This document shows positions 52,779 to 60,652 of a stretch of DNA of 64,000 bases, piece by piece; the first letter of the stretch is position 1; every line of letters starts with the position of its first letter. The DNA comes from a virus, in the IMG/VR virus record IMGVR_UViG_3300035703_000053, positions 19,754 through 83,753 of that record, one strand, 5' to 3'. The translations under genes were made by a program, and so were the position numbers. The notes below the pieces were generated by a model. It was not told where the DNA came from and made no database searches. It saw only the letters and a program-made list of their open reading frames with translations.

Positions 52779-53894
52779 ATGACTACAACTCCGGTTGACA
52801 TGATGTCTGAAGAATGGATGGACAACATCCAGGCTTCTGCTGCTTCTAATTATGGTTCTGTTCCTTCTCTGAAAACTTCTACAAAAATGACTGTGAAGAA
52901 AACGTCTGCTCTTGCAACTCGTGGTATCGAGTCTTTCAAACTATTTCAATCTAAAGAGTTTGTATCTGGTTACCAGAATCTGGTGACAATTCAGCCGTTG
53001 AATAAGTCTAAGACTCGTGGTTGGTTTGTTCGTAACTCTGACCTGGATACTTGCGGCTGGAGTGCAACTGAAGATCAGTTTGCCAAAGGTTCTGTTATCT
53101 GGAACTACAAGCAAACATTTGGTATGGCACCTAACACTTCTGTTGAAGAGGGCCTTAATTTCACTGAGCCTCGTCTCCAGATCCTATTGCGTTCTCCCCT
53201 CATGGTTGAGGAAACCACAGGGATGCGTCAAACGATTGGAACCTTTGACGATCCAGATGTCAAAGAATTGTTTGAAGCCGATAAGATTGCATCCGACCTT
53301 GCCAACAGCAAGGGCGAGATGTACAAGCGTAAGTACAGTGTACGTACAAAGTATCTGGTGTATATCCTGACCCAGGACAATAAGCGTGCTCACAAAATTC
53401 CTATGGTGCTTACCCTCAAGGGTCTTAATGGTACTGACGTCAGCGACAAAGTCAAGCTGTACGAAAGGGAAATGTCTAAGTGCTTGAGCAAGGCACTAGA
53501 CGCTGAAGTACCACTGAGCTTTAATGAAAAGTTCTATGCCACTACCGTATTTGCTCCGGTACTTGCCAATGAGATGCGCGGCGCCAACAACGTTGAGATC
53601 TGTGCAATTGAATCTTTTGACATACCTGATTACAGCAACCAAGAAGCCGCTGTCGAATCACTAAATCGCTTGTCAATTCCTGATGAAGATCGTGAATCTA
53701 CTTGGAAGTTCCAAGAGTTGTTCCAGGATTACATCAACCAGCATTCTCGGCAAGATGCAGAGAAACTTGGTGGTGCATATGGAATTAAAACTGGTGTAGA
53801 GATTCTGCCTGTATCTCGCACCACGGATGCAGTTGATGTGAAAGCATTAGCTGGTAGCTATGATGTCACGGGTGAGGATGCTAGTCTGTCGTGA
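52779..53894 (+). CDS. Conserved-looking protein of unknown function, 371 aa
   Basis: No family is assigned with confidence. The sequence from IQPLNKSKTRGWFVRNSDLD onward alternates beta strands and loops; RKYSVRTKYLVYILTQDNKR, and then a helical end, suggest a compact multi-domain protein. I recall cyanobacterial proteins with a similar W-F-V and K-Y-x-V-Y layout (DUF5895-like) but the match is weak. It follows the SSB group and may act in replication. Confidence 0.5.
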   Translation: MTTTPVDMMSEEWMDNIQASAASNYGSVPSLKTSTKMTVKKTSALATRGIESFKLFQSKEFVSGYQNLVTIQPLNKSKTRGWFVRNSDLDTCGWSATEDQFAKGSVIWNYKQTFGMAPNTSVEEGLNFTEPRLQILLRSPLMVEETTGMRQTIGTFDDPDVKELFEADKIASDLANSKGEMYKRKYSVRTKYLVYILTQDNKRAHKIPMVLTLKGLNGTDVSDKVKLYEREMSKCLSKALDAEVPLSFNEKFYATTVFAPVLANEMRGANNVEICAIESFDIPDYSNQEAAVESLNRLSIPDEDRESTWKFQELFQDYINQHSRQDAEKLGGAYGIKTGVEILPVSRTTDAVDVKALAGSYDVTGEDASLS

Positions 53895-54114
53895 CTTTCT
53901 TTGGGATGCTATTGAAATGACTTGAGTAATTCTCGTTCATTAATTCCATAGCATCCCTGACTAATCCTTTAATTGCCATCTGCCGTGTTGTTGCAATCTT
54001 TGTCAGCAGCACGGCAATTTCTTTTAGCTCACTAAGTGATGTACATTCATTAATTGTTCTGAACATCTTTTCTTGCCAGAACAAATCTTCTGGAGACGAT
54101 TCGAAATGTAACAT
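53881..54114 (-). CDS. Small helical protein on the opposite strand, 77 aa
   Basis: The only minus-strand gene between 34.1 and 62 kb. MLHFESSPEDLFWQEKMFRT and NECTSLSELKEIAVLLTKIA form a helix-rich acidic/basic protein of a style common in cyanophages, but no family name is secure. It converges on the 371-aa gene (overlap 14 bases) and diverges from the 65-aa gene. Confidence 0.55.
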   Translation of the reverse strand: MLHFESSPEDLFWQEKMFRTINECTSLSELKEIAVLLTKIATTRQMAIKGLVRDAMELMNENYSSHFNSIPKKVTTD

Positions 54115-54194
54115 GCTATTAATTTGGTTTTGTTTATTCTACTCACATAGTTAAATCCTGTTTTGAATTAAAGGTTGTATTTAGAAACACATTC

Positions 54195-54392
54195 ATGAAG
54201 CCCGAACACAAAGCAATGTTTAAGTATGGAGGATCCTTTGGCCTGGTTGGTGCAGGGCTGCTTGCTGCTGTGGGCACTCCTGTGGCATGGGCTGCGCTGG
54301 CTTACGGAACCTACAAGGTATCCAAGGCGGCGTACCAAAACGCCAAGCTCAGTGCTATGCTCCAGGAAGACGACGGCAATTGGCGCGTCTAG
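54195..54392 (+). CDS. Small membrane protein, 65 aa
   Basis: A hydrophobic segment at residues 12-42 (GGSFGLVGAGLLAAVGTPVA and on) can cross the membrane once or as a hairpin; ends are charged. A GGAGGATCC stretch occurs within the gene, not before it. Family unknown. Confidence 0.55.
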   Translation: MKPEHKAMFKYGGSFGLVGAGLLAAVGTPVAWAALAYGTYKVSKAAYQNAKLSAMLQEDDGNWRV

Positions 54393-54416
54393 TCAATCTC
54401 AACCTAATCTCAACCT

Positions 54417-55355
54417 ATGTCTACCCAAGTACAAGAAGAACTTAACGCAGCGCAAGCGTGCATCTACACACGTACCAACATTGCGCGTGCGTACCAGGGC
54501 TTTGATGACACCGAAGTTGCTGGCATTTATTTGCGAGGTGATCATTGTGTTGTGGTGCATCGCGATGGTGTTGAGCAGACTTTTGAGCGGTCATTGATTA
54601 AAGCTGCGCACCAGTCTTATACTCATAGACTCAAAGACTTCTTTTCTTACCTTGGTCCCCATTATCGTGGCCCTAGTGTATGGCATAACAATGCTTACAT
54701 TATGTTTAAGGGCTGGCACTACACACACTCACTCGGACACCTGACTTCAAATGCAAAACTACAACAGCACTGGGCCGACAAATTTATACACCTATCAGAC
54801 TCTGCCAAAGTCACAACCCTCCTCCAGTCCAACCAAACGGACCTGGGGCATCTGGTTGCGCCGGACGGGATGCGGCTTTCAAATCGGCCGATTGATATGG
54901 ACGCTGAGTTGGTGGAAAACGAAAGTTCCATTCAGGCACCTGAACCTTGGTGTTCATGCGGGTCCTTTCAGCGTCAGCTCAACAATGTGGATTTGTTCCG
55001 ACAAGAGATTGAAGGATTCAAGCCATGGTGCATCCACTTGACTTGGTTCCACAAGTACCGTGAACTGTTGTGCAAACGCACAGAAGCACGTAACGCATCA
55101 ACCAGTGGAACGCCAGATAAGTGTGTAGCCTGGTGGTATGCACCACCTGCAGACCACACCAATGATGGACGCTTTGTGCTTTTGTATACCAAGTCTGGTG
55201 CACAGGCTCCGTTGACGCACTGGCGTACCTACAAACCAAAGGAAATTTTTACTCAGCACCAGGCGTGGGATTTGTTTTTCAGTATGATGGAGGCTGGCTA
55301 CGTACCATTTCCTGGTGTTGCTTTGCCTCAACTTCAATCAGCAATTAAGAAATGA
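54417..55355 (+). CDS. SWIM zinc-finger protein, 312 aa
   Basis: Cys179-x-Cys181 (EPWCSCGSF) and Cys205-x-His207 (KPWCIHLTW) form a SWIM zinc finger, CxCx23CxH, a DNA- or protein-binding fold found in transposases and MEKK-type proteins. The rest is not recognised, with an acidic, aromatic C-terminal half (GRFVLLYTKSGAQ). A regulatory or DNA-binding role is likely. Confidence 0.7.
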   Translation: MSTQVQEELNAAQACIYTRTNIARAYQGFDDTEVAGIYLRGDHCVVVHRDGVEQTFERSLIKAAHQSYTHRLKDFFSYLGPHYRGPSVWHNNAYIMFKGWHYTHSLGHLTSNAKLQQHWADKFIHLSDSAKVTTLLQSNQTDLGHLVAPDGMRLSNRPIDMDAELVENESSIQAPEPWCSCGSFQRQLNNVDLFRQEIEGFKPWCIHLTWFHKYRELLCKRTEARNASTSGTPDKCVAWWYAPPADHTNDGRFVLLYTKSGAQAPLTHWRTYKPKEIFTQHQAWDLFFSMMEAGYVPFPGVALPQLQSAIKK

Positions 55356-55385
55356 AAACACACGACATCTCAAAGAACTAAATAA

Positions 55386-55637
55386 ATGACTGATGACATT
55401 CTTGATTATGCTCGTCAGCTTGCAACTAAACCTATGACCAACAACTCAAACAACAACTGGCTTCGAAAATTAAAGATTGAATGTATTGAAGAACAAGAGG
55501 ATGGTAGCTTGACTATCCAAATTGAATGGGATGAAACAGACCCAGACCTTGAGTACTGGGTATCATTAGGGAAGGAAGGACAAAAAACCTTTTTCCTTGA
55601 TTTGTTAACCAACGCAATCACTAGCCATGGCAATTGA
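55386..55637 (+). CDS. Hypothetical protein, 83 aa
   Basis: Not recognised. MTDDILDYARQLATKPMTNN, then beta-type IECIEEQEDGSLTIQIEWDE and a helical end. It overlaps the next gene by 11 bases. Confidence 0.55.
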   Translation: MTDDILDYARQLATKPMTNNSNNNWLRKLKIECIEEQEDGSLTIQIEWDETDPDLEYWVSLGKEGQKTFFLDLLTNAITSHGN

Positions 55638-55941
55638 TCTTTACGGCATTGATGAAGATCGTTACATTGAAATCTTTAAAGAGAAAGCTGGATTGTTGTA
55701 TCGCACTATGCGGGAAATGATTCGGGTATCTCTTGAAGAGCAAGTGGATCTTAACCACTGGCCGCACGAAACAATTTGGCGTATGTATGAAAGCATTTCA
55801 TATGATGCAAACGAAGAAGCTCGGCAGATTACAAAAAAGGAATGCCCAAGCAAACTTCCTGACTATGATCTGGGTCCAACCAGGGGTGAACTGATGGATG
55901 AAATCCAAAACATCAAAAAGATGTTGGACACACCTGAGTGA
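55627..55941 (+). CDS. Acidic helical protein, 104 aa
   Basis: Not recognised. MAIDLYGIDEDRYIEIFKEK starts a helical acidic protein; the end has LGPTRGELMDEIQNIKKMLD. A family-4 pseudoknot begins five bases after its stop. Confidence 0.6.
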   Translation: MAIDLYGIDEDRYIEIFKEKAGLLYRTMREMIRVSLEEQVDLNHWPHETIWRMYESISYDANEEARQITKKECPSKLPDYDLGPTRGELMDEIQNIKKMLDTPE

Positions 55942-55946
55942 TCAGT

Positions 55947-55973
55947 CGTCCTGGTCATGACGTTAAACTGACC
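55947..55973 (+). promoter_or_regulatory. Compact pseudoknot, family 4, copy 5
   Basis: CGTC / GACG and TGGTCA / TGACCA interleave around TTAAAC. The second stem is the longest perfect one among the CGTC-type copies. It lies 32 bases before ATG 56006. Confidence 0.65.
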
Positions 55974-56005
55974 AACTCATCAGTCTAACTTACGACTTCA
56001 GTTTA

Positions 56006-56125
56006 ATGTTTGAAGCAATCTTTTCTACTGTTCTTCCTGTTTTCAAAGATCTTCTTATAACAGCAGCCGCAGCGCTGCTGGCGTATGGACTCAACAAACT
56101 TCAGTCTTACTTTCAAACCATCTGA
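56006..56125 (+). CDS. Membrane microprotein, 39 aa
   Basis: ATG 56006 opens MFEAIFSTVLPVFKDLLITA and continues AAALLAYGLNKLQSYFQTI. Residues 9-28 form one transmembrane helix with charged ends; it looks holin-like in size but is far from the lysozyme. Together with the preceding pseudoknot it suggests a regulated small membrane protein. Confidence 0.55.
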   Translation: MFEAIFSTVLPVFKDLLITAAAALLAYGLNKLQSYFQTI

Positions 56126-56128
56126 GCT

Positions 56129-56833
56129 ATGACTCAAATTACTCAAACTAAAATCAAAGATCTAAATGTCCTCCAGCTTTATGAACACTATGGTGCCTTG
56201 GAACGCAGTCTTCCTTTGCTTACTCCTGAGTCCCAAGAGCTGGCAAAGGCTGAGCTGGAGTCTTGCTCCAGGCTTCGGTCTGAAAAGATTGATCGCATCT
56301 ATTACGCAATGGCAGCCCATGAGGATGCATTGGAGCGTATTAAGAAAGAAGGTGAGCTGATTACGCAAGCTAAGCGTCATCACGAGTCTCAACTCAATTC
56401 CCTCAAGGGATTGTTAAATTGGTTGCGTCGAGCCTTGCCACTAGACTCGAACAAAATCACAGGTCGCAACTACCAGTTTGTCCTTGTCAAAAAGAGATCA
56501 CTCACCGTTGAAATCAAGTCCGACCCAGAAGACTGGGACGCTGACCAAAGACAGTCTTATTGCGTTGAAGAAGAAGTCACCACAACCAAACGAGTTGTGT
56601 TACGTTCATTATCAGGAGACGTCCTCGAAGAGAGGGTCGAACCTACAACCAAAACTAAAATTGTTCCCAACCTCGATGCCATACGCAGCGCCCATCAAGC
56701 AGGTGAAAGGCTCCCAGCTGGAGTCAAAGTTTTACAAGAGTACAGCATCCGATCTAAACGGATCTACGGAAACGACTCCTCAATGGAACTGGAAGCATCC
56801 CAGTATCCAGGACAGCTTCTACCTGAAGATTGA
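56129..56833 (+). CDS. Siphovirus Gp157-like protein, 234 aa
   Basis: The helical layout matches the Gp157 family: LYEHYGALERSLPLLTPESQ, a long coiled coil (KAELESCSRLRSEKIDRIYY, AHEDALERIKKEGELITQAK), then LKGLLNWLRRALPLDSNKIT and FVLVKKRSLTVEIK. Gp157 proteins are associated with phage DNA replication/recombination in siphophages; the exact role is not established here. It lies three bases after the microprotein. Confidence 0.7.
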   Translation: MTQITQTKIKDLNVLQLYEHYGALERSLPLLTPESQELAKAELESCSRLRSEKIDRIYYAMAAHEDALERIKKEGELITQAKRHHESQLNSLKGLLNWLRRALPLDSNKITGRNYQFVLVKKRSLTVEIKSDPEDWDADQRQSYCVEEEVTTTKRVVLRSLSGDVLEERVEPTTKTKIVPNLDAIRSAHQAGERLPAGVKVLQEYSIRSKRIYGNDSSMELEASQYPGQLLPED

Positions 56834-57101
56834 AGCGCCACATAATGTTGATGATGCACGAATCAAAATGGACTGCCATCAACATGCAGTGACTGACTTT
56901 AATCTTCAGCTAGAGATGAATGATCTTGAATACGAAATGCTCAAGGATAATGGTGAGGTGTTGCCATACAACACCGCAAAGGCTGATGACCTAGAACAAA
57001 AGAAACTTAAGTTGTTCTTTGGTAAGAGGTTCCATCAGAATGCAGCTAATGCTTATTGGTATTGGTTGGTTAAGACCCAAAATAAATACGATTACAATTA
57101 A
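56478..57101 (+). CDS. Hypothetical protein overlapping the Gp157-like gene, start uncertain
   Basis: From about 56770 the frame encodes a plausible charged protein (HPSIQDSFYLKIEAPHNVDD, then LEMNDLEYEMLKDNGEVLPY) that runs beyond the Gp157 gene. Before that, 350 bases lie over that gene in another frame with a basic Ser/Lys-rich leader; no ATG exists between the Met at 56683 and Met 56868. Either a non-ATG start near 56770-56830 is used or the two genes overlap widely. Confidence 0.5.
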   Translation: MSLSKRDHSPLKSSPTQKTGTLTKDSLIALKKKSPQPNELCYVHYQETSSKRGSNLQPKLKLFPTSMPYAAPIKQVKGSQLESKFYKSTASDLNGSTETTPQWNWKHPSIQDSFYLKIEAPHNVDDARIKMDCHQHAVTDFNLQLEMNDLEYEMLKDNGEVLPYNTAKADDLEQKKLKLFFGKRFHQNAANAYWYWLVKTQNKYDYN

Positions 57102-57121
57102 ATAACTACTGAGGGGTTTCC

Positions 57122-57382
57122 ATGACTGACGATAATCTAGTCAAACTATTGGCTGGGTTTACCAGTGATGGGACCCCTCTCCAAGCATTAATTGGTAACC
57201 GTCAAGAATGGGGCGTTACTATTTTGACTGCTGCAATGCTGGCAAATGAAAACCTTGCTGGCCAAATGACAGCAGAAGAAATGGTTGATGGAGCTATTAA
57301 TTATTACAATGTAATTCAAGAACGTCTTGGTTACTACCAGAAATGTCAAGCACATTCTCTTGAGCGCCTGCTAAATAATTGA
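57122..57382 (+). CDS. Hypothetical protein, 86 aa
   Basis: Not recognised. MTDDNLVKLLAGFTSDGTPL is followed by a helical body (LTAAMLANENLAGQMTAEEM) and a helical end. A GAGG-type ribosome-binding site lies at 57111-57115. Family unknown. Confidence 0.6.
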   Translation: MTDDNLVKLLAGFTSDGTPLQALIGNRQEWGVTILTAAMLANENLAGQMTAEEMVDGAINYYNVIQERLGYYQKCQAHSLERLLNN

Positions 57383-57421
57383 GTTTTCTTGCTAGTGTAT
57401 TAAAGTCCTTAAACCCAACCA

Positions 57422-57619
57422 ATGGAAACCATTGCTGTTCCTAGGTTAACCGTATCTTTTGCGGTTGATCTGGAAGTAGAGTACAACGCTTTTGAAGGTA
57501 AAACACCACAGGATGTGGCTATTGCCCTTCAAGATGAGCTGGATGATTTGTTATTTGAGACCAGCCCAGCTGTTAAAGGTGTGTTCACTTCTATTACTGC
57601 AATTGATTCCAATGGATGA
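57422..57619 (+). CDS. Hypothetical protein, 65 aa
   Basis: Not recognised. METIAVPRLTVSFAVDLEVE and the rest are beta-rich and acidic. It overlaps the next gene by eight bases. Confidence 0.5.
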   Translation: METIAVPRLTVSFAVDLEVEYNAFEGKTPQDVAIALQDELDDLLFETSPAVKGVFTSITAIDSNG

Positions 57620-57902
57620 TCTAGTAAAGAAACTTAATACTGCCGGTGCTTTTGATTCGCCTTGGCTTCAGGAGCAACTCCGTAACTGGAACGTGGTTGA
57701 CGAACAGAAGAAAGCAGACTTTATGGAACGTCTGTACGAGGTGTACAAACCAACCAACAACTGCTACACGGGTCTGTGGGAACGTTTCTGTTTGACAGAG
57801 GCTGGCTCGGCAATGCGCGAGCGGTACTTCGAGATGCTTGCAGCTATCAAGGAGTATGAGGAGTTGGTAACAAAACAAAAAGAACGTGAAGCTGCCGTTT
57901 AG
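57612..57902 (+). CDS. Hypothetical protein, 96 aa
   Basis: Not recognised. ATG 57612 (MDDLVKKLNTAGAFDSPWLQ) is preferred to a longer frame from 57492 that lies over the previous gene. Charged helical protein ending in a Lys/Glu-rich helix (EELVTKQKEREAAV). A terminator follows. Confidence 0.55.
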   Translation: MDDLVKKLNTAGAFDSPWLQEQLRNWNVVDEQKKADFMERLYEVYKPTNNCYTGLWERFCLTEAGSAMRERYFEMLAAIKEYEELVTKQKEREAAV

Positions 57903-57929
57903 TTCCCGTTGAGCAGACTAGACTTTAGA

Positions 57930-57961
57930 GACGTGCCAGCATTGTGGTGCGTCTTTTTTCT
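57930..57961 (+). terminator. Rho-independent terminator
   Basis: GACGTGCCA (57930-57938) and TGGTGCGTC (57945-57953) form a 9-bp stem with two G-T pairs, then TTTTTTCTT. The T-run ends two bases before the ATG at 57963, so the next gene would be cut off from upstream transcription unless read through. Confidence 0.8.
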
Positions 57962-57962
57962 T

Positions 57963-58355
57963 ATGGAAACCAACACTACTAAACCAATGGAAACAATTAA
58001 AAACTGGCAAGAATGGTATAACAAACATCGTGTAGATGTGATTAATGAGCCCGGAGAAACCAAAAAATCACGTGAATCTTTGCATGACACCAGCAACGCA
58101 GTAGATACCCTACCTGCCTGGCGTGATTACTATAAAGAACTTATTAAAAATCCAACAGAAACTTCTGTGTTTAAAGAGAGGGCTATTGCTCATTTCTCAG
58201 ATACACTTGCTGAGTTTGCAAATGAATTAACGGCTACTGAGGTGATTGACTGCTTTCTTTCTGCTGCAACTGAACAACTTAATCAAATTGAAAAAGAACG
58301 TTCACGTGCATTGGATATTGTAAAACTTATTCAGAGTGTTAAAGATGAGAACTAA
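57963..58355 (+). CDS. Charged helical protein, 130 aa
   Basis: Not recognised. METNTTKPMETIKNWQEWYN starts immediately after the terminator T-run; the internal ATG at 57987 is the alternative. Helical, mixed-charge protein with a coiled-coil-like end (QLNQIEKERSRALDIVKLIQ). It overlaps the next gene by 11 bases. Confidence 0.55.
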   Translation: METNTTKPMETIKNWQEWYNKHRVDVINEPGETKKSRESLHDTSNAVDTLPAWRDYYKELIKNPTETSVFKERAIAHFSDTLAEFANELTATEVIDCFLSAATEQLNQIEKERSRALDIVKLIQSVKDEN

Positions 58356-58590
58356 AGAATATTATCCTGAATGGATTTGCGATCAGTGTGGTGTGACTTA
58401 TGGTATCTGGTATAAAGGCCATGCTTATATTGGCCCTCCTTCTTGGAGGGCCACATATCATATGGGTAAGTGTCAGGTGTGTGAAACAGAGAATGTGCCT
58501 GTAACAGAACCAAGGGATTATGGTGGGTTAAGTCATAAAGAAATGCGTGAGATTCATGCACAAAAAAAGAAAAAGAAACAGGTGGAATAG
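58345..58590 (+). CDS. Small zinc-ribbon protein, 81 aa
   Basis: Two CxxC pairs (ICDQCGVTYGIWYKG, GKCQVCETENVPV) 30 residues apart form a zinc ribbon; two His in between may add. The end is basic and Lys-rich. ATG 58345 is preferred to 58336. Probably a nucleic-acid-binding accessory protein. Confidence 0.6.
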   Translation: MRTKEYYPEWICDQCGVTYGIWYKGHAYIGPPSWRATYHMGKCQVCETENVPVTEPRDYGGLSHKEMREIHAQKKKKKQVE

Positions 58591-58626
58591 TTAGTAAATT
58601 AGAATTACTGAAGCAAATAAATTAGT

Positions 58627-59961
58627 ATGAACATTCGATACGTCAATGATTACGGTGATGGAACGTCAGGATATTTAAACTATGGATCAGGTGTTGTTGT
58701 CACAACCGCTAGTGGACAACCCATTGAAGTAACCACTGAGCCAAGTGGTGTTCTTTCAGTGCAGGGTGGTGGGACAGGTAGTGATGCATTTGGGCGTTTA
58801 CGTACCGCAGCACCTTTGACACTGTTTGATTCCAGCCATAGATACAAAGATAATGGTTTATGGGTTACATCCAGTGGAACTGGTGGTGCTACATCATTTG
58901 ATAGTAATGCTGGTCTTGTTACATTAAACACAACTACTACGTCTGGTTCACAAATTATTCGAGAAACAACAAAAGTATTTTCTTATCAACCAGGGAAATC
59001 TTTGTTGATAATGTCTACGTTTGTTATGAACGCTGCCAAGGCAGGGCTTCGACAACGCGTAGGTTACTTTGGTGCTAATAACGGTATTTACCTAGAACAA
59101 GACGGTACGTCTTCTCCGTCTTTTGTTGAACGTAGTTACGTAACTGGGTCTGTAACAGAAACACGTGTTGCGCAAGGTGACTGGAATATCGACCCATTAA
59201 ATGGTACTGGACCTTCTGGTTTAACACTTGACTTAACTAAAGCTCAAATTCTTTGGATGGATGTTGAGTGGCTAGGACTTGGCACAGTAAGAATTGGTTT
59301 TGTAATCAACGGTAAACTTATTCATTGCCATTCGTTCCATCATTCAAATTTAATTGCATCAACTTATATCACTACAGCATCTTTACCTTTGCGTTATGAA
59401 ATTACCAATACGGCCACAACTGCATCTTCTAGTACATTAAAACAAGTTTGTTCAACCGTTGTGTCAGAGGGTGGTTATGAACTGCGAGGACAACAACAAT
59501 CTATTGGTACTGCAATCACATCTCCATATAGCCTTACAACTGCCGGTACTTTTTATCCTGTAATTTCAATTCAATTAAAATCAACAACACTAGATGCAAT
59601 TGTTATTCTGACTGCATTGTCTATTATGGCTGCAGGTGGTACAGCCAATTATTGCTGGCGTGTATTAGCAAAGGCAACAACTTCTGGTGGTGGCTGGGTA
59701 AGTGCAGGTACTGATTCAGCTGTTGAATATAACCTTACCGGTACTTCAAGTAGTGGCGGCCGGGTAATGGCACAAGGCTACTTCAGTGCATCAAACCAAG
59801 GGACATCAACAATTGATGTATTAAAAGAAGCTTTGTTTAAATTTCAGTTAGAACGTGACGGTCTTGCTGGTACGCCTTATGAAATTAGTTTGTTGATCAG
59901 TGCCAGTGCAAATACATCAACCGTACATGCCGCATTAGATTGGGAAGAAATAAGTCGCTGA
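58627..59961 (+). CDS. Conserved-type virion structural protein, 444 aa
   Basis: The region GTGSDAFGRLRTAAPLTLFD followed by SSHRYKDNGLW belongs to a pattern I recall from structural proteins of diverse large phages; it is Gly/Ser/Thr-rich and beta-type with no helical anchor. It is the only long structural-type gene on the plus strand, far from the late block, so it may be expressed on another schedule or be a later-acquired tail/capsid gene. Confidence 0.65.
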   Translation: MNIRYVNDYGDGTSGYLNYGSGVVVTTASGQPIEVTTEPSGVLSVQGGGTGSDAFGRLRTAAPLTLFDSSHRYKDNGLWVTSSGTGGATSFDSNAGLVTLNTTTTSGSQIIRETTKVFSYQPGKSLLIMSTFVMNAAKAGLRQRVGYFGANNGIYLEQDGTSSPSFVERSYVTGSVTETRVAQGDWNIDPLNGTGPSGLTLDLTKAQILWMDVEWLGLGTVRIGFVINGKLIHCHSFHHSNLIASTYITTASLPLRYEITNTATTASSSTLKQVCSTVVSEGGYELRGQQQSIGTAITSPYSLTTAGTFYPVISIQLKSTTLDAIVILTALSIMAAGGTANYCWRVLAKATTSGGGWVSAGTDSAVEYNLTGTSSSGGRVMAQGYFSASNQGTSTIDVLKEALFKFQLERDGLAGTPYEISLLISASANTSTVHAALDWEEISR

Positions 59962-60089
59962 TCAGCCCCAGGGGGAACCTAAGGCTCTTGCTAAGGCAAA
60001 AACTCCGGGTTAAGCAATGCTAATGAGACACAGCGTTGTCACACCCATTGATCCTGCTACTATGACTGGGCACCTCAGGGCTTCAATCT

Positions 60090-60392
60090 ATGACCCATCC
60101 AGAAACCATAACTATTGACGGCGTACTGTATGTGCGCCAAGATTCAATTCCAAAAGGCAAGCGCGCTGTTGTAGTGGTTGACCGTGGTTGGATTTTTGCT
60201 GGTGACGTAACCAGAGAAAATGGCCGCATTAAACTGAGCCGCGCACTTCATGTTTTTAAGTGGGAATCCATTGGCTTTGCCAAAATGGTTGAAACAGCAA
60301 AAGCAGATCTTCGACCTATTGCAGACGTAGATATTCCCGAAGGAGCAGAAATCTTTGCAGTGCCAGTGAAAGATCAATGGGGGCTCAAATGA
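60090..60392 (+). CDS. DUF6948-like protein, 100 aa
   Basis: DGVLYVRQDSIP, then RAVVVVDRGWIFAGDVTREN and KLSRALHVFKWESIGFAKM form a compact beta domain that I recall as the DUF6948 pattern in phages and cyanobacteria, followed by a Gly-rich protein as here. Function unknown. ATGA overlap with the next gene shows coupling. Confidence 0.65.
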   Translation: MTHPETITIDGVLYVRQDSIPKGKRAVVVVDRGWIFAGDVTRENGRIKLSRALHVFKWESIGFAKMVETAKADLRPIADVDIPEGAEIFAVPVKDQWGLK

Positions 60393-60652
60393 CATCTAAT
60401 GCGTTGATGCGCCCTATTGGCAACGGCTACGGCAACGGCAACGGCTACGGCGGCAACGTCTACGGCGGCTACGGCTACGGCTACAGCGACGGCCACGGCT
60501 ACGGCTACGGCTACGGCTACGGCTACGGCTACGGCTACGGCTACGGCTACAGCGACGGCCACGGCTACAGCGGCGGCTACGGCGACGGCTACGGCTACGG
60601 CTACGGCCAAGGCCACGGCACTTGCTCTCCAAATCGCAAAAGGAGACCTTGA
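60389..60652 (+). CDS. Gly/Tyr-repeat protein, 87 aa
   Basis: After MTSNALMRPIGN the protein is a run of Gly-Tyr and Gly-Asn/Asp/His dipeptides to near the end (CSPNRKRRP), encoded by GGC-TAC hexamers. Such Gly/Tyr-rich chains are flexible and may phase-separate, form adhesive surfaces or bind RNA. The array is prone to copy changes that keep the frame. It is coupled to the DUF6948-like gene and to the following DNA-binding gene. Confidence 0.6.
   Translation: MTSNALMRPIGNGYGNGNGYGGNVYGGYGYGYSDGHGYGYGYGYGYGYGYGYGYSDGHGYSGGYGDGYGYGYGQGHGTCSPNRKRRP
60417..60610 (+). repeat. GGCTAC-type hexanucleotide repeat array
   Basis: Nine perfect tandem GGCTAC copies lie at 60497-60550, within a longer run of related hexamers (GGCAAC, AGCGAC, GGCCAC, GGCGAC). 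Each unit adds Gly-Tyr or a variant to the frame. In the other frames the array encodes Ala-Thr or Ala-Val runs, which explains several spurious open frames on both strands. Confidence 0.9.

Noticed and set aside
57395-57420. Seventh family-4 copy at a CCTTAAACCC sequence
   Set aside because: The loop-like TTAAAC is present but neither stem can be formed with flanking bases.
60017-60118. 33-aa frame before the DUF6948-like gene
   Set aside because: No ribosome-binding site or natural composition, and it overlaps the next gene's start in another frame.
60417-60610. Possible CRISPR-like array
   Set aside because: Units are six bases without spacers, and they encode Gly/Tyr in frame; no CRISPR array was seen anywhere in the window.
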